64,000 nucleotides of DNA from Cellulomonas sp. ES6 (GCF_030053835.1 NZ_CP125655.1:62001-126000); one strand, 5' to 3'. Shown: positions 7,817-19,420, counted from the stretch's first letter. Numbers and translations: made by a program. The notes: generated by a model from the sequence alone, not told the origin.

Positions 7817-8908
7817 ATGCCCCGGATCGCCACGCTCGCCGCCCGCGCCGAGGACCGGTTCAACGCCGCCGTCGTGCGGGTGCTCACCCGGCGCGGGTAC
7901 CGTCCGCGCGTCGTCACCTACCCGTCCTACGGGACCACCACCCGGTCGCGGGTGCGTGCGCGCGTCCTCCTCACGCCGCCCGACGCCCCGACCCCGGGCA
8001 GCGTGGCCCGGCGTGGCTGGCGCAACCTGTTCTCCGCCGAGGTCGCCGGGGCGTCCGTCCGGGTCACCGCCGGCCCGGACGGGCCGGTCCTGCTGGAGAC
8101 GCGCTCCGACCGCGGCGGGTACGTCGACGCGTGGGTCGACCTGCGCCTCGAGCCCGGCTGGCGCACGCTGCACGTCGCGGTGGTGGACGTGGCGGCCGCC
8201 GACGCCGAGGGGGACCGCACCGACGGCGGGGCCGCCCCCGCGTCGTCCCCGCCGGTGCCCGCGCCCGTGCAGGTGGTGGACCCCGCCGCCACGCACGGCA
8301 TCGTGAGCGACATCGACGACACCGTGCTCGTGACGATGGTGCCGCGGCCCCACCTGGCGGCCTGGAACTTCCTCGTCCGGTCCGAGGCCCGGCGCAAGCC
8401 CGTCCCCGGCATGCCCGAGCTGTACGCCCGGCTCACCGCGACCCACCCGGACGCGCCGGTGTTCTACCTGTCGACGGGCGCCTGGAACACCGCCAGCGCC
8501 CTCGCGCGGTTCCTCGAGCGCGTGGGGCTGCCGCAGGGGTCGCTCCTGCTGACCGACCTGGGGCCGACCGGCACGGCGCTCCTGCGTTCCGGGCCGGCGC
8601 ACAAGGCCGCCACCCTGCGGGCGCTCGCCGAGGAGCTGCCGCACCTGCGCTGGATCCTCGTCGGGGACGACGGCCAGCACGACCCGCAGGTGTACGAGAC
8701 GTTCGCCCGGGAGCACCCGGGTCGCGTCGCGGCCATCGCGGTGCGCGAGCTGTCCCTGGGGGAGCAGGTCGCGCAGAACGGCCTGCCCGCCGTGTCGCCG
8801 GCGACCCGGCGGGCGGTCGAGGGCCTCGACGCGTCGGACGTGGCGCTGGCCCGCGGCGCCGACGGCCGCGCGCTGGCCGCCGAGCTCGCGCGGGCGGGCG
8901 TCATCTGA
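7817..8908 (+). CDS. App1-type phosphatidate phosphatase domain protein (DUF2183)
   Basis: A 363-residue protein. The N-terminal half is a beta-rich domain of unknown role; the C-terminal half is a HAD-like App1 catalytic domain with the nucleophile motif SDIDDTVL (about residue 165), FYLSTGAWN, and a late ILVGDDGQHDPQVY motif. Family members dephosphorylate phosphatidate in yeast; the bacterial substrate is not established. GATACT (7805-7810), 6 nt before the ATG, fits a leaderless promoter. It converges on guaB1. Confidence 0.82.
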   Translation: MPRIATLAARAEDRFNAAVVRVLTRRGYRPRVVTYPSYGTTTRSRVRARVLLTPPDAPTPGSVARRGWRNLFSAEVAGASVRVTAGPDGPVLLETRSDRGGYVDAWVDLRLEPGWRTLHVAVVDVAAADAEGDRTDGGAAPASSPPVPAPVQVVDPAATHGIVSDIDDTVLVTMVPRPHLAAWNFLVRSEARRKPVPGMPELYARLTATHPDAPVFYLSTGAWNTASALARFLERVGLPQGSLLLTDLGPTGTALLRSGPAHKAATLRALAEELPHLRWILVGDDGQHDPQVYETFAREHPGRVAAIAVRELSLGEQVAQNGLPAVSPATRRAVEGLDASDVALARGADGRALAAELARAGVI

Positions 8909-8916
8909 GCACGCGG

Positions 8917-8946
8917 CCGGTGCGCCGCCGGCGCCGCGCGCACCGG
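8917..8946. terminator. Terminator hairpin between App1 and guaB1
   Basis: CCGGTGCGC (8917-8925) pairs with GCGCACCGG (8938-8946) around a 12-nt loop, in the gap between convergent genes. Confidence 0.55.
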
Positions 8947-8986
8947 ACGGCCCGGACCGCGCGCGGCACCCGCACCGCCGGGCCCG

Positions 8987-10465
<1,479 letters not shown>

Positions 10466-10495
10466 CTACCCGCCGCGCCGCCGCCGGCCCCGGCG

Positions 10496-11392
10496 CTACT
10501 CCTTCACGGCGCCCGCGCTCTGGTTCATGATCCGCTTCTGGAACACGAAGAACAGCACCGCCACGGGGACCGTCATGATCGCCGCCGCCGCGAGCTTCAG
10601 CGGGTACTGCGTCCCCTGGCTGAGCTGCCCGGACGCGAGCTGGGCGACGCCCTTGGTGAGGGTGACGAGATCCGGGTCCTGCGACGCGACGATGAAGTGC
10701 GACAGCTCGTTCCACGACCCCTGGAACGACAGGATCACCAGCGTGACGACCGCCGGCCGGGCCATCGGCAGGACGACGGACCAGAACACCCGGAACGTGC
10801 CGGCGCCGTCCAGGCGGGCGGCCTCCTCGACGCTGGGCGGGATGGACTCGAAGAAGTTCTTCATGATGAAGATGCCGGCGGCGTCCGCGAGCAGCGGCAC
10901 GATGAGCCCGGCGAACGAGTTGTAGATCCCGACCTGCTTGATGACGAGGAACTTCGGGATGAGCAGCACGACGTTCGGCACCGCCATGACGGCCACGAGC
11001 CCGGCGAACACCAGGCCGCGCCCGCGGAACCGCAGCCGTGCCAGCGCGTAGCCGGCGAGCGAGTTGATGAACACCCGGCCCAGCGTCACCACGACCGTGA
11101 CGATCACGGAGTTGCGGAACCACAGCGGGAAGTCCGAGCGCAGGAACAGCCGCTCGTACGCCGCGGTGCTCCACGTCTGCGGGATCAGCGAGACGGCGTT
11201 CTGCGCGGCCTCGGCGTCCGTCTTGAACGACGTCGCGACCTGGATGAGGAACGGGTAGACGTACAGCACTGCCAGGACGACGAGCACCGCGTAGGTGAAC
11301 GACGTCGCGACCACGCGGCGGTTGCTGCGGCGGGCCCGGGGTGCCGGTGCGCCGGGGCGGGCGGGCGCGGGGAGGGCGGTGGTGGCGCTCAT
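10496..11392 (-). CDS. Carbohydrate ABC transporter permease (MalG type)
   Basis: A 298-residue inner-membrane permease with six helices and the EAA coupling loop EEAARLDGAGTFRVFWSVVLPMARPA that contacts a shared MsmK/MalK-type ATPase encoded elsewhere. The ATG at 11392 overlaps the stop of the upstream permease (ATGA). Last gene of a LacI-binding protein-permease-permease operon. The N-terminus is Ala/Pro/Arg-rich and cytoplasmic. Confidence 0.9.
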   Translation of the reverse strand: MSATTALPAPARPGAPAPRARRSNRRVVATSFTYAVLVVLAVLYVYPFLIQVATSFKTDAEAAQNAVSLIPQTWSTAAYERLFLRSDFPLWFRNSVIVTVVVTLGRVFINSLAGYALARLRFRGRGLVFAGLVAVMAVPNVVLLIPKFLVIKQVGIYNSFAGLIVPLLADAAGIFIMKNFFESIPPSVEEAARLDGAGTFRVFWSVVLPMARPAVVTLVILSFQGSWNELSHFIVASQDPDLVTLTKGVAQLASGQLSQGTQYPLKLAAAAIMTVPVAVLFFVFQKRIMNQSAGAVKE

Positions 11393-12597
11393 CGGTGGTC
11401 CCCCTCGGTGGGGCTCGCGGTCCCGGTGCCCGGGGCGCCGGCGGCCGGCGCGGTGCCGGCGGTGCCGGCGAGGGCGGCGGGTGGTGCCGCCGGGGTGCGG
11501 TAGAACCGCTTGCGCCGCGGCACGGTGTCGCGCTCCCGCAGCACGAGCCGCTGCAGCACGGTGAGCAGCACGATGATCGCGAACAGCACGAACGCGATCG
11601 CGGCGCCGCGACCCCACTGGTTGTTCTGGAACGCCGCGCTGTAGGACAGGTAGGCGGGCGTGATCGTCGTCTTGGCGGGGCCGCCCTGGGTGCCGGTGTA
11701 GATCTGGTCGAACACCTGCCACGTGCCGATCAGCCCCAGCGTCACCACCGTGAACACCGTCGGCCGCAGCATCGGGAGCGTCACCCGGCGGAACCGCTGC
11801 CAGGCGGTGGCGCCGTCCATGACGGCGGCCTCCTCGACCTCCGAGGAGATCGCCTGGAGCGCCGCGAGGAACAGCAGCATGAACGTGCCGGACGTGGTGA
11901 AGATCGCCAGCAGGATCAGCGCGGACATCGCCACGGACGGCCCGGCGAGCCACTCCCACAGCGGGATGCCGAGGAACCCGTGCTGCGCGAGGGACTCCGG
12001 CGCGGTGTCGAGGCCGGCCGCGCCCAGCAGCAGGTGCAGCACGCCGCGGGGGTCGTTGAACCAGTTCGGTCCGCTGATCGACAGCCGCGCCAGGATCGCG
12101 TTGATCGTCCCCGACGCCGAGAAGAGGAACAGCCACAGCACCGTGATCGCGACGGACGAGGTCACGGAGGGGAAGTAGAAGGCGGTGCGGAAGAACCCGC
12201 GCCCGCGCAGCGCCCGCCGGTTGACCATCGTGGCGAGGAACAGCGCGAGCGCCGTCTGCAGCGGCACGACCAGCAGCACGTAGTACGCGTTGTTGCGCAT
12301 GGCGGTGCCGAAGTCCTGCGTCGCGAGCCCGCCGCCGAGCAGCAGGCTGCGGTAGTTCTCGACCCCCACGAACGACACGTCGGACGACAGCGGGCTGCCG
12401 CGCCCGGTCCAGTCGGACATGCTGACCCACAGCGCCATCAGGACGGGGACGACGAGGAACAGCCCCAGGATGACGAGCATCGGGGCGAGGAACAGCCACC
12501 CCGACGCGGCCGCACGGCCCCGGGCTGACCCGGGGCCGTGCGGGCGACGGCGGCGGCGCACCGGCGCGGACGCCGGCGACGTGACCGCTGCGGACAT
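11389..12597 (-). CDS. Carbohydrate ABC transporter permease (MalF type)
   Basis: A 402-residue permease: an Arg-rich N-terminus, six or more helices (WLFLAPMLVILGLFLVVPVL first) and the EAA loop EEAAVMDGATAWQRFRRVTLPMLRPT. The long extracytoplasmic segment between helices (around GPNWFNDPRGVLHLLL) is longer than usual for this family. Both ends are unusual in being Pro/Ala/Gly-rich tails. It starts 2 bases after the binding-protein stop and overlaps the next permease by 4 bases. Confidence 0.9.
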   Translation of the reverse strand: MSAAVTSPASAPVRRRRRPHGPGSARGRAAASGWLFLAPMLVILGLFLVVPVLMALWVSMSDWTGRGSPLSSDVSFVGVENYRSLLLGGGLATQDFGTAMRNNAYYVLLVVPLQTALALFLATMVNRRALRGRGFFRTAFYFPSVTSSVAITVLWLFLFSASGTINAILARLSISGPNWFNDPRGVLHLLLGAAGLDTAPESLAQHGFLGIPLWEWLAGPSVAMSALILLAIFTTSGTFMLLFLAALQAISSEVEEAAVMDGATAWQRFRRVTLPMLRPTVFTVVTLGLIGTWQVFDQIYTGTQGGPAKTTITPAYLSYSAAFQNNQWGRGAAIAFVLFAIIVLLTVLQRLVLRERDTVPRRKRFYRTPAAPPAALAGTAGTAPAAGAPGTGTASPTEGDHR

Positions 12598-12599
12598 CG

Positions 12600-13868
12600 T
12601 CAGGACGCGTTCTCGTCGAGGACGGCCTGCAGGTTGGTCTGCACGGAGGCGAGGATCGCCGCCGGGTCGCCGGTCTTCAGGCTCTCGAGCTGGGCGTTGA
12701 AGTCGGTGATCACGTCGGCGGCGCCCTGGGCGTTGACGACGTTCTGCGCGAAGTCCGCCGAGTCGATGAACGCGGTCATCTCCGGGTACAGCTCCTTCCA
12801 GCCGTCGGCCGCCGACTGCACGGACGGCATGACGCCGAACGCCTCGGAGAACGCGAGCTGCTGGTCGGTGCTCGTCAGGTGCTGGACCAGGTCGACGGCG
12901 TCGGACTGGTTGTCGGAGTCCGCGGCGACGCCCCAGCAGTTGGTGAACTGCAGGGTGCCCTGGCCGGCGGGGCCGGCGGGGAGCTCGACCACGCGGTAGT
13001 CGACGTCCGGGTAGTCGTTGGTCATGGCGCCGGTGATCCAGTTGCCCTCGATCGTCATGGCGGCGGCGCCGGTGCCGAACGCCTCGCCGCCCCAGCCGGT
13101 GCCGAGGTCCGCGGCGTAGGCGGCGCTGCCGGACGCGAGGAGCTGCTGCACGTACGTCAGGCCCTCGAGGTTCTCGGAGGAGTCGACGGTCGCCTCGGTG
13201 CCGTCGGCGTTCGTCATGGTGCCGCCGGCCTGCGCGAGGAACGCGCCGACCCGGGCGTACTCGCCGGAGAACCCGAGGCCCACCTGGTCGCCGGTGGTGA
13301 GCCGGCCGGCGACGTCGGTCAGCTCGTCCCACGTCGTGGGCACGTCGTCGTCGGTGAGGCCCGCGGCCTCCCACGCGGCGGTGTTGATGATGAGCGCGAG
13401 CGTCGAGAAGTCCTTCGGCGCGCACACGAGCTGCCCGTCGGTGCTGAACTGGTCGACGAGGCTCGGGTAGAAGTCGTCGGCGTTGTCGAGCTGGTCGCCG
13501 TAGGGGTACAGCGAGCCGTTGGCGGCGTAGGTGCGGAACTGGTCGGCGCTGACGTAGAACACGTCGGCCGGGTCGCCGGAGGCGAAGCCCTGGCTGAGCT
13601 CCTGGGTGAGGTCGGACGCCACCTGGACGGTCGCCTCGACGCCGGACTGCTCGGACCAGTCGGCGACGGCGGCCTTCACGGCGTCGGTCTCGGCGTCGCC
13701 GGACGAGCCGATGAGGATGCTGAGCGGGCCGCCGCCGCCCGATGCGGTCTCCTCGTCGCCGCTGTCGTCGAACCCGGATCCGCCGCAGGCGGCCAGGGCG
13801 AGGACGCCGGCGACGCCGACGGCGGTGGACGCCAGCAGGCGCCGTCCTCGCGTGGGGGTGCTGTGCAT
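12600..13868 (-). CDS. Extracellular sugar-binding lipoprotein
   Basis: A 422-residue family 1 solute-binding protein. It has a lipoprotein signal with the lipobox LALAAC (cysteine about residue 28), then a Gly/Ser/Asp linker and a two-lobed binding fold. It delivers an oligosaccharide to the two permeases encoded just downstream. AAGGAGAG lies upstream of ATG 13868. The adjacent divergent debranching-type glycosidase suggests an alpha-glucan-derived ligand, but this is only a contextual guess. Confidence 0.88.
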   Translation of the reverse strand: MHSTPTRGRRLLASTAVGVAGVLALAACGGSGFDDSGDEETASGGGGPLSILIGSSGDAETDAVKAAVADWSEQSGVEATVQVASDLTQELSQGFASGDPADVFYVSADQFRTYAANGSLYPYGDQLDNADDFYPSLVDQFSTDGQLVCAPKDFSTLALIINTAAWEAAGLTDDDVPTTWDELTDVAGRLTTGDQVGLGFSGEYARVGAFLAQAGGTMTNADGTEATVDSSENLEGLTYVQQLLASGSAAYAADLGTGWGGEAFGTGAAAMTIEGNWITGAMTNDYPDVDYRVVELPAGPAGQGTLQFTNCWGVAADSDNQSDAVDLVQHLTSTDQQLAFSEAFGVMPSVQSAADGWKELYPEMTAFIDSADFAQNVVNAQGAADVITDFNAQLESLKTGDPAAILASVQTNLQAVLDENAS

Positions 13869-13909
13869 GAGGGTCTCTCCTTCGAGGGGGTGGTGCGGGG
13901 GCTGCGGGG

Positions 13910-14956
13910 TCAGGGGGTGTGCGGGGCGCCGGGTCCGTGGGACGAGGCGCGCTCGACGAGGTGCGGGGCGAGCAGGACCGTGCGGCTGCGCGTGCCACCG
14001 CCGCCGTCGAGCTGGTCGAGCAGCAGGTCGAGCGCGCGGTGCGCGGCCTCGGTGAGGGGCTGGGCGACGGAGGTCAGGCCGACGGCGGCCGCCACGGGCG
14101 TGTCGTCGAACCCGACGACGGCGAGCGGGGTGTCGCGCGAGCGCGCGACCGTGAGCGCGCCGAGCGCGAGCGAGTCCGAGGCGCAGACGACCGCGGTGGG
14201 GGCGGCGTCGGCGAGCACGCGCTCGGTGGCCTGCGCGCCCGCGGCGACGCCGTCCGGGACCCGCGCGCGCAGCCGGCGCAGCAGCGAGCCGTCGTGACCG
14301 GCGTCCACCATGGCCGCCGCCCAGCCGGACGCGCGGTCCTCGCCGGTGTCGGAGCCGTCGGGCCAGCCGAGGTACGCGATGCGCTCGTGCCCGAGCCGGC
14401 GCAGGTGCTCGACGGCGGCCCGGGTGCCCGCGGCGCCGTCGACGTCGACCCACGGGTGGTCGTCGTGGGCCTGGCCGGGCGCCGTCCAGGGGCGGCCGAA
14501 CGTCACGAACGGCACCTCGCGCTCGGCCAGCCAGGCGGCGCGCGCGTCGTCGCGGTGCGTGCTGGTGAGCACGAACGCGTCGAGGTCCGCCGTGTCGAGC
14601 AGCTCGCCGTACTGGGCGATCTCGCGCTCGTCGTCGGGGGCGGTGAACAGCATGACCCGGTAGCCGCGCGCCTGGGCGCTCTCGGTGAGCGCGTGCAGGA
14701 ACCGGTCGAGCACGGCGCCGTTGATGCCGTCGCGCACCGGCTCCAGCCGCAGGCCCACGACGCGGGAGCGGCCGGTGCGCAGCTGGCGTGCGGCGGCGGA
14801 CGGCCGGTAGCCGAGCTCGTCGATGGCGCTGCGCACGCGGTCGGTCGTCTCGGGCCGGACCAGGTGCGGCGCGTTGAGGACGTTCGACACGGTCTGGCGG
14901 GAGACGCCGGCGCGCTGCGCGACGCTCTCGAGCGTCGGCCTCGTCGTGCTGTCCAT
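13910..14956 (-). CDS. LacI-family transcriptional regulator
   Basis: A 348-residue LacI/GalR regulator: HTH TLESVAQRAGVSRQTVSNVLN at the N-terminus, hinge helix region SAAARQLRTG, then a periplasmic-binding-protein-like sugar domain. ATG 14956 has AAGGAG upstream; a longer start at 15061 would read through the operator palindrome and is rejected. It is the first gene of the sugar ABC operon (41-base gap to the binding protein) and probably represses both this operon and the divergent glycosidase. Confidence 0.88.
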   Translation of the reverse strand: MDSTTRPTLESVAQRAGVSRQTVSNVLNAPHLVRPETTDRVRSAIDELGYRPSAAARQLRTGRSRVVGLRLEPVRDGINGAVLDRFLHALTESAQARGYRVMLFTAPDDEREIAQYGELLDTADLDAFVLTSTHRDDARAAWLAEREVPFVTFGRPWTAPGQAHDDHPWVDVDGAAGTRAAVEHLRRLGHERIAYLGWPDGSDTGEDRASGWAAAMVDAGHDGSLLRRLRARVPDGVAAGAQATERVLADAAPTAVVCASDSLALGALTVARSRDTPLAVVGFDDTPVAAAVGLTSVAQPLTEAAHRALDLLLDQLDGGGGTRSRTVLLAPHLVERASSHGPGAPHTP

Positions 14957-14980
14957 CCTGCGCTCCTTCGCGGGCCATAT

Positions 14981-15008
14981 GATCGTTCCAAGTCGGATTG
15001 GAGCGATC
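14981..15008. promoter_or_regulatory. Inverted-repeat operator between lacI and the glycosidase gene
   Basis: GATCGTTCCAA (14981-14991) and TTGGAGCGATC (14998-15008) form 11-bp arms with one mismatch and a 6-nt spacer. Position between divergent genes and just upstream of a LacI-family gene makes it the probable LacI operator for both directions. Confidence 0.65.
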
Positions 15009-15156
15009 AAACGATGGGCTCTAGAGTTGCCAGCGGCCCCGGGCGTGTCAAGCCGGGGCACGGTGACGCAGGGTCACGATCAGGTCTCGGCACCTCCTGC
15101 GCACGACCCGGCCCACGCCCGACCCCCGCCCGACCGGACGAACGACGAGGTACTCC

Positions 15157-17223
15157 ATGGAGCTCCAGCCCCTGCTGCACGACCTGCTGGTCGCGGTGCA
15201 CGCCCCGACGCAGGCGTGGTCCGACCGGGACGGACAGATCGGCCTGGTCGGAGGACGTGGCGCCCAGGGCGTCTACCACGGCGACGTCCGGGTGGTCTCC
15301 GGCGCCCGGCTCACCGTCTCGGGCGCCGTGCCGGAGGCGGTCTCCTCGGGCGCTGACGGGCCGGGTCGGGCGCGCGCGGTGCTCCTGCCGCGGACCGTGG
15401 ACGGCCCCGGGGCGGACCCCACGGCCCGGCTGGAGCGCCTGCGCGAGGTGTCGCCGGGCGCCGTGACCGAGACGCTCACGCTGAGCTGCTCGACGCCCGC
15501 GCCCGTCGCGGCACGGCTGGAGATCGTGGTCACGCCCGACGGCACGCCGATGGACCGCATCAAGTCCGGCGCCGCCGTCACCGCGCCGCCGGCGGCCGAG
15601 CCGGTCGCGGGCGGCGTGCGCTGGCGGGCCGACGACGAGGTGACCGCCGAGCTGGTCGCGCCGGGCGCCCGCGTCGAGGTCGCCGCGGACGGCACGGTCC
15701 GCCTGGCGTGGGACGTCGAGGCGACCACCGGCGCGCCGGCGACCGTGGGCTGGACCGTCACCGTCACCGACGCGGGCGGTGTGGTGACGGCGCCGCGCCG
15801 CGCGGAGCCGGAGTGGGCCCCGCTGCACGTCGAGGCGGCCGACCGCCGCCTGCCGGCGCTGCTCGACCAGGCGCTCGGCGACCTGGCGACGCTGCGGATG
15901 TCCGCGCGCTTCGCCCCCGACGACGTGTTCCTCGCCGCCGGTGCGCCGTGGTTCTTCACGCTGTTCGGACGCGACTCGATCTGGGCCGCCCGGATGCTGC
16001 TGCCGCTCGGGACCGAGCTCGCGGCGGGCACCCTGCGCACGCTCGCCGCGCTGCAGGGCACCACGACCGCCCCGGCGACCGCCGAGCAGCCGGGCAAGAT
16101 CCTGCACGAGGTCCGGCGCGCCGAGCTGTCGATGCCCGGCGAGGGCACCGTGCTGCCCCCCGTCTACTACGGCACGGTGGACGCGACCCCGCTGTGGGTG
16201 TGCCTGCTGCACGACGCCTGGCGCTGGGGGATGCCGGACGCCGAGGTCGAGGCGCTGCTGCCCGCGCTGGAGCGGGCCCTCACCTGGATGTCGGACCACG
16301 GCGACTCCGACGGCGACGGGTTCCTCGAGTACGCGGACGAGACCGGGCACGGGCTGGCGAACCAGGGCTGGAAGGACTCGGGGGACTCCGTGCAGTGGCG
16401 CACGGGCGAGCTCGCGACCGGGCCGATCGCCCTGGCCGAGGTGCAGGGGTACGCGCACGAGGCGGCGCTGGCGGGCGCGGCGCTGCTCGACGCGTTCGGG
16501 AGGCCGGGGGCGGCCCGCTGGCGCGCCTGGGCCGCGGGGCTGGCCGACCGGTTCCGGGCGTCCTTCTGGACCGCGGACGAGCGGGGGCGCTACCCGGGCA
16601 TCGCGCTCGACGCGGACAAGCGGGTCGTCGACACGGTCACCTCGAACATCGGGCACCTGCTCGGGACCGGGATCCTCACCGCCGAGGAGGAGGCGCTGGT
16701 CGCGGCGCGGCTCACCGGGCCGGACATGGACTCCGGGTACGGGTTGCGCACCATGTCGACGGACTCCGCCGGCTACTGGCCGCTGCGCTACCACGGAGGA
16801 GCGGTGTGGCCGCACGACACGGCGATCGTCGTGCAGGGGCTCGCCCGCGCCGGGCACGCCCGCGAGGCCGCCGCGCTCGCGGAGGGCCTGCTGGCCGCCG
16901 CCCAGGGCTTCGACGACCGGCTGCCTGAGCTGTACGGCGGCGACCCGCGCGGCACCGTCCCGCAGGTCGTCCCGTACCCGGCCGCGTGCCGGCCCCAGGC
17001 GTGGTCCGCGGCCGCCGCGGTGTCCGTGCTGGGCGCCGCCCTCGGGCTGCGGCCCGACGTCCCGGGCGGGCGGCTCGACGTGCGGCCGCCCGCGCCCGCG
17101 CCGCTGGGGGCCGTGGCCGTGGAGGGGCTCCGCCTGGCCGGGCGGCCGCTCGCCGTGCGGGTCGGCGCGGACGGCCGGGCCGAGGTCGCGACCGACGCGC
17201 CGGTGGAGGTCCGCACGGCCTGA
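15157..17223 (+). CDS. Glycogen-debranching/amylo-alpha-1,6-glucosidase-like glycosidase
   Basis: A 688-residue cytoplasmic protein with an N-terminal GDE_N_bis-like beta domain (to about residue 230) and a C-terminal (alpha/alpha)6 barrel. Barrel signatures include [26 protein letters not shown] (conserved acid) and the C-terminal GGAVWPHD. Such proteins act on alpha-glucosidic linkages of oligosaccharides; the exact substrate is not readable. It is divergent from the LacI-ABC operon across the shared palindrome, so import and hydrolysis are likely co-induced. Confidence 0.78.
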   Translation: MELQPLLHDLLVAVHAPTQAWSDRDGQIGLVGGRGAQGVYHGDVRVVSGARLTVSGAVPEAVSSGADGPGRARAVLLPRTVDGPGADPTARLERLREVSPGAVTETLTLSCSTPAPVAARLEIVVTPDGTPMDRIKSGAAVTAPPAAEPVAGGVRWRADDEVTAELVAPGARVEVAADGTVRLAWDVEATTGAPATVGWTVTVTDAGGVVTAPRRAEPEWAPLHVEAADRRLPALLDQALGDLATLRMSARFAPDDVFLAAGAPWFFTLFGRDSIWAARMLLPLGTELAAGTLRTLAALQGTTTAPATAEQPGKILHEVRRAELSMPGEGTVLPPVYYGTVDATPLWVCLLHDAWRWGMPDAEVEALLPALERALTWMSDHGDSDGDGFLEYADETGHGLANQGWKDSGDSVQWRTGELATGPIALAEVQGYAHEAALAGAALLDAFGRPGAARWRAWAAGLADRFRASFWTADERGRYPGIALDADKRVVDTVTSNIGHLLGTGILTAEEEALVAARLTGPDMDSGYGLRTMSTDSAGYWPLRYHGGAVWPHDTAIVVQGLARAGHAREAAALAEGLLAAAQGFDDRLPELYGGDPRGTVPQVVPYPAACRPQAWSAAAAVSVLGAALGLRPDVPGGRLDVRPPAPAPLGAVAVEGLRLAGRPLAVRVGADGRAEVATDAPVEVRTA

Positions 17224-17354
17224 GCCGGCGCCGGGGCCGGTCCGGCGACGGGCGCGGCGCGGGGGCGGCCCCGGGCCGCGGGGGCGTCGTATCGTGGACC
17301 CCTCGTGCCCGCGGACCCCCCTGCGCGGCACGACGGCGACGGGGCGGTGGACGG

Positions 17355-19259
17355 ATGGGACTGCTGGACCGGATCGACTCGCCCGCGGACGTGCGCGCCC
17401 TGAGCCACCCGCAGCTGCGCACGCTCAGCGCCGAGATCCGCGCGTTCCTGGTCGACCAGGTGTCGCGGACCGGCGGGCACCTCGGCCCGAACCTCGGCGT
17501 CGTCGAGCTCACGCTGGCGCTGCACCGCGTGTTCGACTCGCCGCGGGACACCCTGGTGTTCGACACCGGGCACCAGGCGTACGTCCACAAGCTGCTGACC
17601 GGCCGGCGCGACTTCGGCCGGCTGCGCCACCGCGGCGGGCTGTCGGGCTACCCGAGCCGCGCCGAGTCCGAGCACGACGTCGTCGAGAACTCGCACGCGT
17701 CCACGGCGCTGTCCTGGGCGGACGGCATCGCGCGGGCCGACGCGCTCGCCGGGCGCGACGACCGGCACGTGGTCGCGGTGATCGGCGACGGCGCCCTCAC
17801 GGGCGGCATGGCCTGGGAGGCGCTCAACAACATCGCGGACGGCACGGACCGCCGGCTCGTGGTCGTGGTGAACGACAACGGCCGCTCGTACGCGCCGACC
17901 ATCGGCGGCCTGGCCCTGCACCTGGACGCCCTGCGCACCACCCGCGGGTACGAGACCGTCCTGTCCTGGGGCAAGCGGACCCTCAAGCGCTCCGGGCCGC
18001 CCGGGCGGCTCGCGTACGACGCCCTGCACGGCCTGAAGAAGGGCATCAAGGACGTCGTCGCGCCGCAGGGCATGTTCGAGGACCTCGGCCTCAAGTACAT
18101 CGGCCCGGTCGACGGGCACGACGTCGCGGACGTCGAGTTCGCGCTCCAGCGCGCGCGGGCGTTCGGCGGCCCCGTCATCGTGCACGTCATCACGGAGAAG
18201 GGCCGCGGCTACAGCCCCGCCGAGCAGGACGTGGCGGACCGGTTCCACGCGGTCGGGCAGATCCACCCGGAGACCGGCCTGCCGGTGGCGCCGTCGCGCT
18301 TCGGCTGGACGGGCGTGTTCGCGGACGAGGTGGTGCGGATCGGGCGCCGGCGCCCCGACGTGGTCGCCCTGACCGCCGCGATGCTCAACCCGGTCGGCCT
18401 CGCGCCGTTCGCGGCCGAGTTCCCGGACCGGACGTTCGACGTGGGTATCGCCGAGCAGCACGCCGTCACGACCGCCGCGGGGATGGCCTACGCGGGCCTG
18501 CACCCCGTGGTCGCGGTGTACGCCACGTTCCTCAACCGGGCGTTCGACCAGGTGCTCATGGACGTCGCGCTGCACCGCGCCGGCGTGACGTTCGTGCTCG
18601 ACCGCGCGGGGCTCACCGGGGACGACGGCGCCAGCCACAACGGCATGTGGGACCTGGCGGTGCTCGGCGTCGTGCCGGGGCTGCGCCTGGCCGCGCCGCG
18701 CGACGGCGACACGCTGCGGGCCGCCCTGCGCGCCGCCGTGGACGTGGACGACGCCCCCACGGTCGTGCGGTACCCGAAGGGCGCGCTGCCGGACCCGCTG
18801 CCGGCGGTCGACGAGGTGGACGGGGTGGACGTGCTCGCCCGCCACGGCGGCACCGCGGACCCGGCCGTGCCGGGCGACCCGGCGTCGCGGTCCGTCCTGG
18901 TGTGCGCCGTCGGGGCGATGGCTCCCACCGCGCTCGCGCTCGGCGAGCTGCTGGCCGCCCACGGGCTGCGGGTGACCGTGGTCGACCCGCGGTGGGTCCT
19001 GCCCGTGCCGGCCGCCCTGGTCAAGCTGGTGGGGGAGCACGACCACGCGGTCACCCTGGAGGACGGCGTCCGCGAGGGCGGCATCGGCTCGGCCCTCGCG
19101 CTGCGCACCCGGGACGCCGGCATCGGCACGCCCGTGCAGGCGTTCGGCGTCCCGCGCCGGTTCCTCGAGCACGCGTCCCGCGACGAGCTCCTGACGTCCC
19201 TGCGCCTCACGGCCCCGGACATCGCGCGGGACGTCCTCGCGGCCCTCGCCACCCCCTGA
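17355..19259 (+). CDS. dxs: 1-deoxy-D-xylulose-5-phosphate synthase
   Basis: A 634-residue thiamine-diphosphate enzyme that condenses pyruvate and glyceraldehyde 3-phosphate, the first step of the MEP isoprenoid pathway. Visible motifs: [12 protein letters not shown] near the N-terminus, the ThDP-binding [15 protein letters not shown] (about residue 143), and the pyrimidine-domain [12 protein letters not shown] with catalytic Glu near 367. Length is normal. It stands alone; the 131-base gap before it contains TATCGT (17290-17295) as a weak -10. Confidence 0.95.
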   Translation: MGLLDRIDSPADVRALSHPQLRTLSAEIRAFLVDQVSRTGGHLGPNLGVVELTLALHRVFDSPRDTLVFDTGHQAYVHKLLTGRRDFGRLRHRGGLSGYPSRAESEHDVVENSHASTALSWADGIARADALAGRDDRHVVAVIGDGALTGGMAWEALNNIADGTDRRLVVVVNDNGRSYAPTIGGLALHLDALRTTRGYETVLSWGKRTLKRSGPPGRLAYDALHGLKKGIKDVVAPQGMFEDLGLKYIGPVDGHDVADVEFALQRARAFGGPVIVHVITEKGRGYSPAEQDVADRFHAVGQIHPETGLPVAPSRFGWTGVFADEVVRIGRRRPDVVALTAAMLNPVGLAPFAAEFPDRTFDVGIAEQHAVTTAAGMAYAGLHPVVAVYATFLNRAFDQVLMDVALHRAGVTFVLDRAGLTGDDGASHNGMWDLAVLGVVPGLRLAAPRDGDTLRAALRAAVDVDDAPTVVRYPKGALPDPLPAVDEVDGVDVLARHGGTADPAVPGDPASRSVLVCAVGAMAPTALALGELLAAHGLRVTVVDPRWVLPVPAALVKLVGEHDHAVTLEDGVREGGIGSALALRTRDAGIGTPVQAFGVPRRFLEHASRDELLTSLRLTAPDIARDVLAALATP

Positions 19260-19264
19260 CCGCT

Positions 19265-19280
19265 CCCCGCGCGCGCGGGG
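19265..19280. terminator. Short GC palindrome after dxs
   Basis: A perfect 16-bp palindrome (CCCCGCGC/GCGCGGGG) begins 5 bases after the dxs stop. It could act as a terminator, though it has no separate loop. Confidence 0.35.
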
Positions 19281-19325
19281 CCGGGAACGGGTGACGTGAC
19301 AGGGCCGGGTGCGTCGCGCGCGCCC

Positions 19326-19343
19326 ACGTGAGCACCGTCACGT
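19326..19343. promoter_or_regulatory. GTGA-N6-TCAC palindrome, distal site upstream of pflB
   Basis: ACGTGA (19326-19331) and TCACGT (19338-19343) are perfect inverted arms around GCACCG. GTGA-N6-TCAC is the core of CRP/FNR-family sites and also resembles Rex operators. Its centre is 76 bp upstream of the proximal copy. Confidence 0.5.
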
Positions 19344-19369
19344 CCGTGTTCCCGCTGGTCGGGCGCGGG

Positions 19370-19387
19370 TTGGGACCTCGGTCCCAA
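19370..19387. promoter_or_regulatory. GGGAC-N4-GTCCC palindrome (DosR-like box) upstream of pflB
   Basis: TTGGGAC (19370-19376) and GTCCCAA (19381-19387) are perfect arms around CTCG. The GGGAC-N4-GTCCC core equals the core of the mycobacterial DosR/DevR dormancy box, although the flanks fit less well. If TAGCGT (19409-19414) is the -10, this box is centred near -42, a usual activator position. Confidence 0.5.
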
Positions 19388-19400
19388 GACATCCCATGAC

Positions 19401-19420
19401 CTCGTGAATAGCGTCACGAG
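19401..19420. promoter_or_regulatory. GTGA-N6-TCAC palindrome overlapping the probable pflB promoter
   Basis: CTCGTGA (19401-19407) and TCACGAG (19414-19420) are perfect arms around ATAGCG. It overlaps the candidate -10 TAGCGT (19409-19414), the position expected of a repressor such as Rex (consensus TTGTGAA-N4-TTCACAA) rather than an activator. A CRP/FNR-family protein is the alternative. Confidence 0.5.
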
